Assembly: GCA_963070105.1 (NCBI GenBank)
Contig: OY718807.1
Span: 5,553,001-5,617,000, forward strand
Direction: 5' to 3'
Source: Litomosoides sigmodontis
Taxonomy: Eukaryota; Nematoda; Chromadorea; Rhabditida; Onchocercidae
Length of the DNA: 64,000 nucleotides
Numbering within the stretch: position 1 is the first letter of the stretch; each line of letters opens with the position of its first letter. Positions 42,501 through 55,700 of this stretch are shown piece after piece. Below the pieces are notes generated by a model. The model was not told the origin of the DNA. It saw nothing but the letters and a program-made list of their open reading frames with translations, and made no database searches. Position numbers and translations under genes: made by a program.

Positions 42501-45500
42501 AAGATAATATTATTCTTTAAAAAAATACGTGAATTTTTCGCTCACAGAAAAGCAATAAGGAAATTCATACAATAGTTTGCTTACAAAATATACCTAGGAT
42601 CGTCGGACCACACGGTACGATCTATCCGCTCGATTATTTGTCGTTCCACTTTCGTTGTTATTTCACTTCCGCCAATACTTAAGTTTTCTCGAGAACCATA
42701 TGGAATTGTTACCAAATTTTCCCGTGAGTAATACGGCGGCTTTGTCAATTTCTCTAGCGTTTCCCGAGATGTTAATATGTCTTTCGGGCGATCACGACTT
42801 GTTATCTGCGCTAGTAAACGTCGCTTTTCCATTTCCATCTTCTCTTTTTCCCCTATTTCACGTGATATCTGATCAAGCTTATCACGACTTCGACGATCTT
42901 CAAGGCGACGCTGGGCCTCACGTTCCAGTGCTTCTTGACGCTCTTTTTCACGCAATTCTGAATTACGCTTTTCCTGCTCAATTAACTCCTTTAAGCGGCG
43001 TTCCTCTTCTTGTCTAAAAATTAACAATAATTATGGGCATCGTACAGCTAGGTTTTCTTCTTTTCCTTAACTCAGTTTAACTTCATAAATTTCGATTCTA
43101 GCAATTTATTTTAATGAAGTTGAATAAATGATTAAACTAACCGCTCACGTTCCCTTCTCTCTGCTTCCTGTTGTTCACGTTCCCTTAATTCATTAGCTTC
43201 ACGTTCCAAGGCTTGTCTTCGCTCATCTCGTTGTATTTCAGCTAATCGCGCTGCCTCTCTGTAAGGAAAAATTCCAGAAAAAGATAAATAACATAGTAAA
43301 AACTCCTCGTGGAACTTCTACGTCCTCCGTTAATTGCTTTGAAATATCAAATCTCAACCTTTCTTGAGCAGCACTTCTGATAGCTGCCAATTTCTCTCGT
43401 TCTATCCTTTCTTCTAATTGACGTTCATGTTCTCGTTGCATCGCTTCACGCCTCTCACGTTCGCGCCTTTCAGCCTCGATCCGTTCTTGTTCTCGTCGTT
43501 GACGCTCTCGTTCCTCATCTTCCCGTCTCTCTTGCTCACGTTTTTCCGCTGCACGTTTCTGCTCCTCAATCAGTTCCTTTTCACGCTGCTCCTCTTCCTA
43601 AAGCAAACAATTTTTCAGAATTGGAAAACAATAAGTCGCATGCACCTACGTCTTCTCAAAGCCCATTCTTGACTTCTCTCGAAATAACAAAACACTTGTG
43701 CGTTAACCTTTTGTTTGTTTGTACATTCCTTTTGTTTCTTTGTTTTAAATAAAAGTTTCACTTGCCTGACGCTTTAGTTCCCTTGCTTCCGCTTCTTGCT
43801 TAGCCATAGCTAGTCGCTCTTGCTCACGACATAAGCTCTCTAGACGCTCTCTTTCTAAACGCTCAGTGAGCCGTCGTTGCAATTCTCGTTCTTCCGCTTT
43901 CCGCTGCATTTCAGCTATGATTTCAGCTTCCCTTCAAAATTTGATTAAACTTTTAAAAAACAAATAAAAGTTTCAAATCGAAAGAAATCATATTTCTCTT
44001 TAAATACAAAAAGGCATTAATTCAAGAAGGAAATTACAGAACTGGCTTCAACAATTTTGAGTAAAATCAAATTATAACCTTCTTTCCTCTTCTCTCCGAC
44101 GAGCCTCACGATTTTCTTCTTCAATTCGTTCCGCTTCACGCATTTGCGCTTCTCGCCGCTGTATTTCCAGTAGTTCTTCCTCCACTCTAAGCAACCAAAT
44201 AAACTTAAATTATTGGCTAACAATAAAGTATTAAATTGTTTTAAAAGAATGTCAACACACCTCTGAATTTCGTAAAAAAAACTCCACAGCAATCAATACC
44301 TCAGGAGCTCCTGTTTTTCACGAATAATGCGTTCCTGTTCTTGACGTTCTTTCTCAAATCGTTCTTGTTCTTCTTTTTCTCTTTCTCGCTCTTGCTGTTC
44401 TCGTTCCTGTCGTTCACGTTTGATCCGTTCGATTCGTTCAATTTCTAATCGTTCAGTTTCAATCCTCTCACGTTCCAAACGCTCACGTTCTAGACGTTTT
44501 TTTTCTGCCTGCTCACGTATCAGTCGCTCACGTTCACGCTCTTCACGCTCACGATCCAACCGTTCACGTTCGCGTCGCTCCTCGTCAAGCCTAAAATTTA
44601 GCTTTGTCCGCAGAACTTTTAATTACCTTTTCCATTCCCCCAAGTTTTACCTTTTCTGACAATTATTCCGGAATGAAAAAGTACGAACCTTTCCTGTTCC
44701 AACCGACTTCTTTCTAGTTCTCGCCACCTCTGCAACTCACGTTCTTCATGCTCTCTGCGGGCTCTTTCAATTCGTTCCCATTCCGCTCTACGCTCCAATT
44801 CAGCATTTTCACGTGCAATTCGTTCTTTGTCTAACCGTTGCTTTTCCAATAGTTCACGCTCCAACCGCTCACTTTCCAATTCTCGATGCTTCAAAGATTA
44901 TTTCATTTGAGGATGGAATCAAAACTAAGTATTCCAAAATATGTGCGTATCAATATAACTGGGTAGGAATTTAAGTTCAGTAGTAAGTTAATTATTATTG
45001 CTAATTAATTTAACGAAAATACTCCATTGCTACACAACCGATCGTCTGTTGCAGTCAGCGATCATTCCATGTTGATGCCAGAAAGTTTTAAGGTTAAAAT
45101 AGCATGATCTTTCCACAACTTGTCGTTTAGCATTGGGCGGTAAGAAATTGCATGAAAGCGGAAATGTACAAGTTGGAAGGAGAAGATAACATGAGAAATG
45201 AGAAAACAACAAAGAAAATTTCCGTCATCTTTCCCTGTCAAATAATAATAAAACGACGCATAATACAATCTGAGATGAAATATCGCAGTTCAACGTTTTA
45301 ATTTCTCCGTGATAATGGCATTCACTTCGCCCGGAATAACAATTAATTAATTTCTAAGATAATTAATAAGATGTAGTACTTTTATTTCTCGTTCACGCCG
45401 TTTACTTTCCAAGTATTCACGTTCCCTCATTTCCCATTGACGTCGCTCTTCTTCAGCTCGTCTTCTCCGATCTTCCTCTTCACGTTGTCGCTCCTCTTGA

Positions 45501-48074
45501 CCTTTTCTGATACGACGTTCCTCTTCCTCCAAACTTCTGTAAAACATAGAACGTTTAGACGGAAATCAATTAATTCATTTCATAATACTTAACAACAGAA
45601 ATATCAAAAATAAAAAAACAAAAAGTTGTTCAAATTCATTTTAGTTTTACATTTGGCTATAATTCTTCAATAAGTAAATTTATTTTGAAATGAAATAACC
45701 GCAAAGAAATAAAAATAAATGAAAAATTTTTGAAGAAACAAAATTAACAAACTTATTGAAATGTATCACAATTTACCTGAGGTATTTGTAGTTATAGTCA
45801 ACGGTTCGCTCTTCCCTCGGGTAATACCTGTTATCGGTAGATGAATACCGTTCGTGTTCCAAGATAATCGGTGATGAACGAGATAGCGGTGGTGCAGAGA
45901 GAGCCTCGGAGGAACGCGTAACGTACATCCTCGTTCGTATTTCCTTTCGATAATACTCTTCTTGATGATAATCACTGAACGGTATCGTGGGTGAACGGTA
46001 GTCGATAGGTGCTGTAGTTGTTGAAGGAACAGATGATGCGGTACGTTGTACAGGTATTTCGCGAACTATCTGTGATCGAAGCTCTGAATTTGATTCAAAG
46101 AAATAAACAAGCAAAGGAAAATCGAAAATAATTACATTTATATTATCAAAAATTTGTTAATTTTCATGAATAATTATTTCACTTCCACTTCAGTAACTAA
46201 CAGAAGTCAAAAAAAAAATTGAAGAAAGCATACAAAAATTCGCTTCAATTTTTAATCCGGAATAAACTTATTCTTCGAAAGTAACACAAATATGCTAACC
46301 GGATCGATGACCGGAGGTGTCATCATCATGTGACATATCGGAATTGTGCTGCCCTGTCATAGAATTTTGGTGGTTCTGCAAAAGTGTTTGTTGAAGGCTG
46401 TCGAAATTTATTTGGAAATAAAATAACCGCAAAGAAGTGAAAACAATCGAAAATTTTTTTGAGAAAATAAAAACAACAAATTATGACGAGAAAGGCAAAA
46501 GAGCTTGTGTGAGAGATTTTATTACAAGCAACAAGGACAGCTGTTGCTTTTATTTACATTACTTCAATCTATCTATTTACAAATTACCATACTAAACAAT
46601 TTACATAAATCTTTTTTTGGGACAATCACTTCTGCTTCTATTTTATTACTGCCAATAAGTTCGCAACTATAAAATTTTCATCGGTATTTCTTAAATTTCA
46701 AAAATTATTCCTTTAAAATGTTTAATACAAATGTAAATATATGCGAGTAGATTTTTCATTTGATAATAGAGTTACCTCGTCCAAACTCGAATATTTATCT
46801 CTCAAAGAACTGATAAGACTAAAATGATAAAGACATAAATGATAACCTTGTGATCAGGAAGGTAAAAGAGTGAAATGAAAGCCAAAAAGGAATGTTAAAT
46901 TAGGCTTAACAGCCCATCTCAATGAAATGAAATGCAACTGTGCGAAAGACTCCTCCGATCGATAATTCGACCTTGAAAATTCCGAAATTCCCTCACAAAG
47001 TATCTTCACCGACTGTGCAATCCTTTGCTATTTGTCCATCAGTCAATTATCAGACGTGAATCATGCATTAGACCATGAAGGAATCCGAATAGAGCAATAA
47101 ATCATATTAATTAAAATATTTTTTAGAAATTGGAATTACTGTAGGAAGAAGATGCTGTTAGGTTGTTGGAATAGCACACAATTCGGGATTTAAAAGATTT
47201 AAAAGATTGAATCTGACAACTGATACAATCGTTGTTGAGCACTACAAACAAAAACTAGCCCTTAAGCTACTAATTAGAATAGATGTAAAGTACATGGTGT
47301 TCTATAACAGGGAAACTTTAATGACAAATAGACTATTTGAGCTGCTTCTCAAACAAATAAATTATTTAAAAATTTTTGCATAATTTGCAACATATCTAGA
47401 ATTTAAATAATTTATATAATTCATTAGTAAATAGTGGGAATAATTGCTTTCAAGTTTTCGGGCCTGAGTTGATAGGAAGAATTTGGAGAGAAATTGGATG
47501 TCGAAAATAGGAGAATTGAGGAAGATCGGAGAAATGTAACAAATTGAATAAAGAATCATAACTTTGAATATGAACAAATTGAACAATGGATCAAAGAATC
47601 GTAAACATTATGGGAGAGAAATTGAATAGTTGGCAAGGTGAAATTTCTTTTCAAAAAAATTGAAATAAACTAACTTAGAATAAGAAGTAATTGATGGGAA
47701 AAGAGAGCGCAAGCTTTTTTCCAAGTCTCGAAGGAAGAAGATATTTTGAAAACAAATTAAATGAAACCTATGAACACTGCTCAATTTACTAAAAAATTAA
47801 AAATTTCAGTGAGAATTGAATGAATGAATCAATCAGCTATTCAACGATTGCATCATATTTTTTGATTAAAACCATTCAGAGAGGAAACGGAAATTTGATG
47901 ATGCATTTAAAAAATAATTGAATGGTAATAATGGCGCGGCAGGATGAAAACGGAAAGTATCCATGAAAATTTTTGAATACCAACTAAATTGAAAGATACA
48001 CTTCTGGATGAAGTGTTTCGCTGAGGGGAAATTTGTCAACAATTCGGTAAAGGGGAACAGTTCACAAGAAAACG

Positions 48075-48111
<37 letters not shown>

Positions 48112-51100
48112 GTGTGTGTAGAAGGAAGAAATAGCCTGGAATGAAAGCAGTTGTAAAATTATTGTGACTGTGTGACAATTATGAATGGGGACGGATCGGA
48201 ACAGATCAGAGATACTACGCCTCATCCCTTCGCTACTAAATAACAATCTGAAATTAGTCATGAAGGTGCTCCTTCCTGAATGGTAATCAATGGCTGTTGT
48301 AGTAATTTTGTAAAACTAAATCTTCCGAAATAAGTCTTACAGTGCAACAATTTAAACTTTATCCGTTTCTCTTAAAATGTTATCGGTTCCTTCGCAGAAG
48401 CAGCAAAATGAAAATGTTTTAATTCGGTAAGATTCATAAAACTGATCAGTAATTACAGTTATATCATTAGCGTCAGGAGAGAGTGTGAGCACACATTCAG
48501 CTTAATGTTTATTTGAAATGCTTGGAAAATTGTCACAGTTTAGCCTAAGCTATAATAATTGATATTAAATATAAATTCATTGACAGAAGTGGGGATCCAT
48601 GTATTTTAAATAATATAAATGAAAAATGCTGAAAATTTCGAAAACTTCGTTATTTCGCTATTTCCACGAGTAGTTAGTTGTGAGTGCTTAGTGTTAAAAT
48701 AACGTAGTAAAATTAGAAAGTTGAAGCTCTTTGATTATATCCCATTACTAATAGGTAAGGTTTTCATTTTCAAGGAACTCATGAAGTTGCATGGAATACC
48801 CAGTGACCTAAAATTAATTAGTTCATAGTAATTAAAGCAAAAAAACAAAATGATATAAATTTGATCAGTGTTTATTGCCTAACATCTAAATTAAATTATT
48901 TATACCATAAAGAAATTATTAATTGCATTTGTGTAGCTCATTAATTGATTACTTAACATATCGCAAATAATAATTGTAAAAGGGATTTATTTCAAATTGA
49001 CACGATCAGAAGTGATCAGCCATTTTCTGTTCATTTATTACTGAAATTTAAATAACTAAAATTGTTAGAGAGCAATTGATCGAAATCCAATTCATTCCCT
49101 TTTCTTTTAAAGAAGTCCATAAAAGCAAATTATTAAAGATGGGAATAATTATAAAACGTACTAGCAAAGGTAAGCCGGAGCTACCACTTGGAATATTTAA
49201 ATGTTAGAAGAAAGAACAGAAAATCTCGTGGAGAAAGAAAGGAGAGGGAAGGAAAGCGAAGGGGAAAAGGCAAGGAATGGGGAAGGTTGGAAATAATGAA
49301 GGAATGAATCAGTGATTGAAAAATATTTTTATGATTTCCATTCAGCAAACATAGCGAGTAATTCTATTGCATTATTAGTCGCTAGAAAGAAGAAAGAGGA
49401 TAAATTCATTTTTCAACCAAAACTGAAAATTTTCACTATCAAAAGATTATAATTATATGAGTACTCGAAGTCGAGAAGCAGTCTGACAACAGAGATAACT
49501 CACTGATAATACAGCAGAGAAACTACATGTTAAACATTATAAAGGATATATTACCGACTGGCTATTCTCAAAATTTACTTAGATTTATTAAATAATTACC
49601 GACCAGAGCAGAGTGCAGCACTTCAACAACAATAGCAAACGAATGATAAACATTGAAATTATCAGTGGTCGACGGTGGAAAATCGAATAAACGAATTAAA
49701 CAGAGAAGGTAAAATGAAACTTTTGAACTTCTGGTAGAGGGAAGACCTCGGAAAATTACTGTATTCATACATCAACCACGTGAAACATTGAATTTTAATC
49801 AAAAAAGGATAAACCTCAACTTCTGGTCCACTGCGTTTCACTAATAAAAATGTGTAGCGGTAGACAAAAAGAAATTAGTTAATATCGATTATTCTAATAC
49901 GCATTACTTGGAAGGAATAAAAACTGAATTCAACGCGTACTATGGAACATCTGAGTAAACAGACAGTTGAGAGAGCGCGTTATTTATCAAATGATAATAA
50001 TTGATCGATCTCTACATTTTATATATTAAAGGAAAGAGTGATTAGATGCAAATTACAAATTATGAAATTGAATTATCACAAAGAGTGATAGAATGAATAG
50101 AACGGAATGAATGGAAATGAACAGAGAGAGTTATAAAGCGATGATAATAGAAATCATCTGCACGAGATTCATCCTCGCTCTTGCTAGTTTGATTATGAAA
50201 ACTATCAGACGAGGAGCAATGAGAACATAAAACATGCTATTAGGGACTTCGCTTAGTGAGGTTAGTAAAGAGAATTAGAACACTTACCAAATGTGACGAT
50301 ATTTCAGAGGGAGCGCTTGATGGTTGAGCTGGTGGCGGTGGCGGTGGTGGCGGCGGTGGTGGTGGCGGTGGTGGTTCCGAGGGCGGGCTTGACATTCCTA
50401 AAACAAATTATAGCAATGGTTTTCACCTTTTTCAATTCTTAGAAACAACTTTAAGTTATTGAATAACTAAAATGTGCAAGGACAGACATTAATTACGAAG
50501 GAAGGATAACGCGAAAAACACGTCAAAACGCTCATACCGAGTAAACAGACGATTGCAAGCAAATGAGACAAGAAAGAAGAAACAGGTGGGTGAGAAACAC
50601 TTCGCGTGGAGACTCCCTTTTCCAGAACCTCACTTTCACATTTCTCTCAAACTACCATTTCTCATCTCCCATCTTGAAAGCATTCACTAAGATTTTCAAA
50701 ACAAATAAACAGAGGAGTATGTCCAGTTGTCATCTTAAAAATGCTCTTCCGCCTATTTTGAAACAATTCTTGTGATGAAATTATTTCCTCTTGTAAAATA
50801 TGTAGAACTCAAATTTCCACCTCAGGAAGATTGTATTTGACAAATGCGCCACTCTATTTCTTCTCCAGAAGAATGGAAAAAAGGAACGTTTAAGAAATCG
50901 CTTCGCAATTACAAAATTTATTTGTTCTTCCACTCACTCCTTCCACTTTCTACGCTCAAATGGATAAGTACTAAATAAGCTAATTGTTGCACGCATTCAT
51001 TCGTACAGTCAGCAATGTAGAAATTAGCTTAGTGGTAGATATAGCGACAGTAAAATTACCAGCGCCTATGCGTACAATCACAATTGCCACTAATTTTTTT

Positions 51101-52244
51101 TCCAATCGTCACAAATCACTTCGAAGCAAAAGTTAGCAAATAAAATGAGAATTTTCAGAATGTTTGTCCAAGTCAATTACACTGTACAATAATTGGCGTT
51201 GCTTTTTTCAAATAAATAAAAGATGTGGATAGACTGAACGGAATACACGCGCATTCTTACAGCGGTCAGAAGGTACTGAGAAGAGTAGGTGGAAAAATGA
51301 GATTCAGTTGGCGCTAAGCGACTGATACGATCAGCGGGAGGTTCAGAAGAAGGAGGAGGAGGAGGAGAGGGAGGAAAAGTGTTGGTAATGGTTAGAAGAA
51401 CCAGCCTGGGCGTATGATGTAGCGTTTTATTGTTGCCGACGCTGCTGATGTTTGCCGATAATAATCGCTTCTGCCAGTGACGTCGTTGTGGTTGTCGTTG
51501 TCGCCATCGTTGTCACCGCCACCATAATCTTTGCCATTGCCATCTTCTTCTTCTTGCCCAATACGTCCTCGACCTGTTTTCCTCCCCTCTTCAATGCAAT
51601 TTTATATCCGTAAAAAGCAAAAAGCTTATTCACTTCGGTTGTAAATATTTTATTTTACCAGTTCATTTCGTACTGCGGTAGTTTCAGCTTTTCCTTATAG
51701 ACATCTAACATCACTCGGTTGGGATTTCATCGGTTTGAACAAAGGATAGGTTAGAACTTGAAATTTTATAAAGAAAGAAATGCCAAAGGCAATTATCGTC
51801 AAAACAGCTCATTTTGCATTGGTCAGCCTGAGGGATCTTTTTTCACACTAAGCAATGCTTAGTACAAAAATCCCAAATAGTGATTTGGAACTTCTTGGCT
51901 ACCTCAACAATTCATCAAGTTAATCTCATGCTAATCTACTTTTGAGAGAAAAAACAACCTTTAAGGTCACCTCTTCTGATTCCGCTACGGCTAAAGGTTG
52001 CAGCTAATGCTGTTGCAATGTTACTTCGTGCGGATGTGACGTGATCGCTACCTTGCTCACCATTAGTCAAATCTTCAAGACTAGCAATGGGTGGTGCACT
52101 GCATGGGAGAGGTAAGAAGGAGGTTGACACCGGTTGACAATTGTTGTTGGTTGTCGGGGCAACTGAAGTAGCACTGGTAAACATTGTCCGATTCACATTT
52201 GTTAACGAATGACCGGTGTCCTTGGTTGCACGCGATGACGACAT
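33591..52244 (-). CDS. ajm-1: AJM-1-like apical junction molecule (core of a large minus-strand locus)
   Basis: Coiled-coil protein of epithelial apical junctions; in C. elegans AJM-1 partners DLG-1. Exons (minus): 52278-51959 (ATG 52244), 50397-50288, 46375-46300, 46083-45777, 45536-45380, 44888-44689, 44590-44300, 44186-44079, 43931-43766, 43597-43359, 43258-43142, 43013-42594, 40809-40622, 40483-40320, 39965-39804, 38911-38775, 38568-38097, 35872-35763, 35679-35612, 35420-35309, 35072-34952, 34637-34440, 34299-34049, 33804-33591. All phases agree. From the Met at 50395 the product is 1461 residues: proline run 8-22; Glu/Arg-rich coiled coil about 165-660; Ser/Arg-rich region with [16 protein letters not shown]-like finger 1242-1307; C-terminal domain with a PQTPPPEP stretch. 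The family name rests on architecture and partial recall, not on a search. The donor at 43765 is GC. Confidence 0.75.
34440..34637 (-). other. ajm-1: MYND-like zinc-finger exon of the ajm-1 locus
   Basis: One phase-0 exon encodes the ligands C-x2-C (CACC), then C-x2-C (CKHC), C-x3-C (CSRQC) and H-x3-C (HREAC). That is the MYND order, but with 15 residues between the first and second pairs instead of about 7-11. MYND fingers bind proline-rich peptides, and this same protein carries long proline runs. Confidence 0.7.
35873..38096. other. Large ajm-1 intron
   Basis: AT-rich intron without a supportable exon on either strand. Confidence 0.6.
40810..42593. other. Large ajm-1 intron
   Basis: AT-rich, many A and T runs around 41750-41830; no exon seen. 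Confidence 0.6.
42765..45536 (-). other. ajm-1: Charged coiled-coil block of ajm-1 (eight exons)
   Basis: Eight exons encode almost pure Glu, Arg, Lys, Gln and Leu in degenerate units such as [12 protein letters not shown] and [18 protein letters not shown], a single long alpha-helix or coiled coil of about 500 residues. Most internal exons end in phase 2 with AG, so each junction rebuilds an Arg codon. This shows how the block could have grown by exon duplication and how exons can be skipped without frame loss. In C. elegans the AJM-1 coiled coil is what contacts DLG-1 (family knowledge). Confidence 0.8.
46376..50287. other. 3.9-kb ajm-1 intron
   Basis: No exon supported. Contains the (TG)n repeat at 48077-48119. 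A minus-strand open frame at 47866-48261 runs through that repeat and is not credible. Confidence 0.55.
48077..48119. repeat. (TG)n microsatellite with one interruption
   Basis: TG dinucleotides interrupted once by C at 48107, inside the 3.9-kb ajm-1 intron. Confidence 0.95.
50288..50397 (-). other. ajm-1: Proline-run exon of ajm-1 with an internal start codon
   Basis: The exon begins GA-ATG and encodes MSSPPSE, fifteen consecutive prolines, then [14 protein letters not shown]. Seen on the plus strand it is a GGT/GGC tract (about 50331-50375). Proline codons alternate CCA and CCG, so it is a protein-level run rather than a perfect DNA microsatellite. The Met may be an alternative start. Confidence 0.8.
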
Positions 52245-52796
52245 GGCAATAATCGGCCGAAGATCGTCGCTTAGTTCCCTGTAAAATTGAATTTACCACT
52301 TTAGATGTGCAAATATTAGCTATGAAGTGCTTGTCAGCATTCCATCCCTTCACGAATGAAGTCCGAGTAGCACAGTATGTGTAAGATAACTTCTGCTTCC
52401 ACTCTCTCATCTCTTCCAACAAGCATGAAATTTTTGACCTTTTTCACATGAAGTTGGGAAAAGGAGAGACTGTTTGCGCAAAGATATTTCATAAAGACGG
52501 CTAAGTGAAAAGCAATAAACTGAAAATGCTTCACTTTCAAGTATATATGTAAGTTTTTAGCAAAGAATTTATTAAATCTTGAAGGGATAATGCTAACTCA
52601 ATTATTTCTACTCACACAATTTCAAAAGTTTCATCTTAAATTCCATAAAGTGTTGCTGTTGCAAATCTTTTTTTTTCAGGAAATGTGAATATTGCTGGGG
52701 CACTGAAGACATTTTCAAGTGACAGTTCACGGTAGAGAGGATGTAAATTAGGCAAAATTATTGAGGGAAGCAAGTCAGAGGTAAAAAGTTGTCAAC

Positions 52797-55700
52797 CCAC
52801 TCAGTTGCAGCAAGTTGTTCCTCCATGATCGCTGCTTCATCGATCGGATTGGAACAGATCGAGAAATCAAGCACTGAGTCATGCGAATGATCGATAGAAA
52901 TGGAAGTCGAATTCAATGAGCACGTCTCTTCACTGTAAAATTCGACTATAAAAAAGGAAGATTTTCGGAAAGTCATACAGTTCCTCTAACAGTAAAGTGC
53001 TACTTGTGCACTCAGGATACTGTAATAGGTACTGATATGCCATCAATACGTACATGCTTTCTGTCAAAATTTTGTTAAATTTGTAAAGCAACAATAATTC
53101 GATAAAAATTTAAAATTTCAGTAACCAACTAAAACTAATTCTTACATTAAAAACTAGGAAACAAGGAAGTGAATCAAATTTTTTACTTGAATTAAAATAA
53201 CTTTTAAAAAAATAAAGGTCAAAGAAGGATTGGAGACTCAATTAACCTTACTATTTCAACCATCTAAAAATTATTTGTCGTGAACTACTTATTCATTTGT
53301 TACATTTCTTCAAAAATATAAAAGGGAGGAAGAAACGGAGAGGAGCATTAAAAATTCAAGTTTCAATAGTGACTTTTTAAATTCCACTTATCTACAGGGG
53401 CCTTATCCCAGAAATTAAGTGAATGAAAATTACAGAATCAATTGTGTGCTTTTGACGAAGATTTCAGAGAAGCACAAAAGAAACTTTTATGTGTGAAATC
53501 TTTTGAAAAGAATCTGTTGAACTTTTATGCATTTAAATTTCTTTTAAGTCTTCCATCATGCATGTGACACGTATGCATGTGACTGACACGTATTCCAAAG
53601 CACTGAAACTATTAAGGTGAGATACTTTGCAGGTGTGACGCCATATGCATGGTGGAAGATTAAAAAACGATGAAATCTGGAGACGAATAAATAATTTGCA
53701 AGCTTACTTCGAGATAGTATCCAGCACTCCATTAGTAACTAGTCTACTTTGGTCAGGAACCCGACAATTCAAATGATGAGTGAGAGCTGGTGAGACGATA
53801 TCAGTAATTCGCTTCATTTTATTTTCCTCCGTGAAACTACTCAATTGATTCTGAAAAAAGGACTTCCATCAAACCTTCTCCTTCTTGATTGAATGCTAGT
53901 TTTTACATCACAAAAATTGAAAAGGCTAAAAATGGCAGTTGTATCCTTTTAAAATTGGAAAAAACGAAATTTTATAAAAACTAAAAAAAAAATCCTGTGC
54001 TTTTATAGATTTTAGCATTGAAGTCATTATTAAATGTTAGTTCTTCTTTCCCCGTCTTATGAACTTTCGTCCAATTTAATTTAACGACAATTGGGAATTT
54101 CAACTTAATATTCGTTAAGTGGTAGGATACTGGAGGGAATTGATATTTCACGGAGAGAATTTTTACGCAAATATAAATGTTAAAGGGAAGATTGTGGCCT
54201 GTGGGCTACGACGGGCAGTAATGATTCGACGTTGGAATTGCTGGTGGACGTACGGGTGGATGTGTCATCGTATTACGGATGCTACTGCTATTGCACTTAT
54301 ACATTCTGCTAATGCGTTCTGTCGTTGTAAGAAAAAATTTGTGAGCATTAATGTTACTCTCCAATTCTCTTTTCAGTATTAGTCGGTTAGAGGAATTCAC
54401 GTCATAATTTAGTCTAGTTAGTCTGAGCTCGAGCTTCTTTTCTCTCTTATTGTGATAAATCGGAGAGTTGACAATAGAGAGAAATGATTATGAAAGGTTA
54501 CTGTATTGGTAACCTTCATCAACACATATTGTTCAGGAAGACGTTAAATGAGCATCAATCAGTTGGAAATAATGGTGGAGGCAGAACATCCGTTCTGAAT
54601 ATGAAATGAATTAATTCACTACCGCGCACTTTTCAACAATGTTATTGATTGATGTTTTTAGTTTTCTTATGAAACAAATGATAAAATTAAAATCTCCCGG
54701 GAACACTGTTACCGAGCACTTCTCAACACTGTTCTTGAGATTATCAGCGATAATAGCAGTAGTTGTTGGTGAGTTACGCAGATGTTCGATATTTACGTGA
54801 CTGCTGCTGCTGTCGGTGTCGTCGGAATCGATTGCTGGTAAGTCTTAAATGGAAATGACTGGATGGGACTCAGTTATTGGAGAACATTGACATTTTACAA
54901 GGATACAGAAGAAAGTTTGCAACTGCAAGACTGTGAACAATTTTCTTATGAAACAAATGATAAAATTAAAATCCATTATAATCTCCTAAGAAAACAGTGT
55001 CCACCTGGAATATCGAATGCTAGATGTCTAGGTGTAGTCGCTGCGGCTAATTTCGCTCCTATCGATGGTAGTGGCAGTGGAGGTGAAGAAGTGTCGTTCC
55101 AAACTTCTTTCGGATGTGCTAGTGGTGGTAATGGAGATTTTAGCAGCGAAAATGGCGGAGGTGGCGGCGGTACTGAGGGATGTGGCACCGTCAGCAGAGG
55201 CTTAAATGTTGGCCGATGCAAACCTGCTGGATGCGACAATGAATCAATCGAAATGACCTGATCTGAAGAGGAGGGTTTAGGACGGGAATTCTGACTGAGA
55301 TTAGTCAAAGAGGAATTTGAAGGCTGATTGTGGTTAATAAGGTCCGGAGCATGGTCAGTTGCTGTAAGGTGGAGTGAAATGGGCTGATCAGAATTTGATG
55401 ATACTGGTCGGATTGCACTTCCTGAGTTAGCCAATGCACTAGGTTTAGCAGTTGTAGTAGAGGACGGCGAACCACTCCACTGGCTACCGGGCAATTCGTC
55501 GTTCTCTTCCTGCAAATATGAAATTATGCAGTAAGAAGATGGAAAGTAAAGGTCACAGGTCACCAAGGTTACATAGAGGTGATTAATGGGTGATGTCCCC
55601 TATGCCCTCCTCTCCTCCTCTCCCCTGAAAATGCCTCGACCTTCCCATTATTATCCCCACCATACGCTTTCATGGCACACAACAAAGTGGGTTGCAGCAA

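Noticed and set aside
42655..44659. Plus-strand open frames over the ajm-1 coiled-coil exons (for example 42655-43017 and the Arg/Ser-rich 44420-44659)
   Set aside because: They are exact antisense shadows of the Glu/Arg repeat exons; the Arg-Ser look comes from reading GAA-CGT repeats backwards. The minus-strand exons have correct splice sites and phases.
47866..48261. 131-codon minus-strand frame in the large ajm-1 intron
   Set aside because: It runs through the (TG)n microsatellite as a Thr-His repeat and has no splice context.
51427..51633. 68-codon minus-strand frame with Met/Ala/Thr repeats upstream of the proline-run exon
   Set aside because: Low-complexity GTT/GTC repeats explain it; its flanks do not give splice sites in phase with neighbouring ajm-1 exons.
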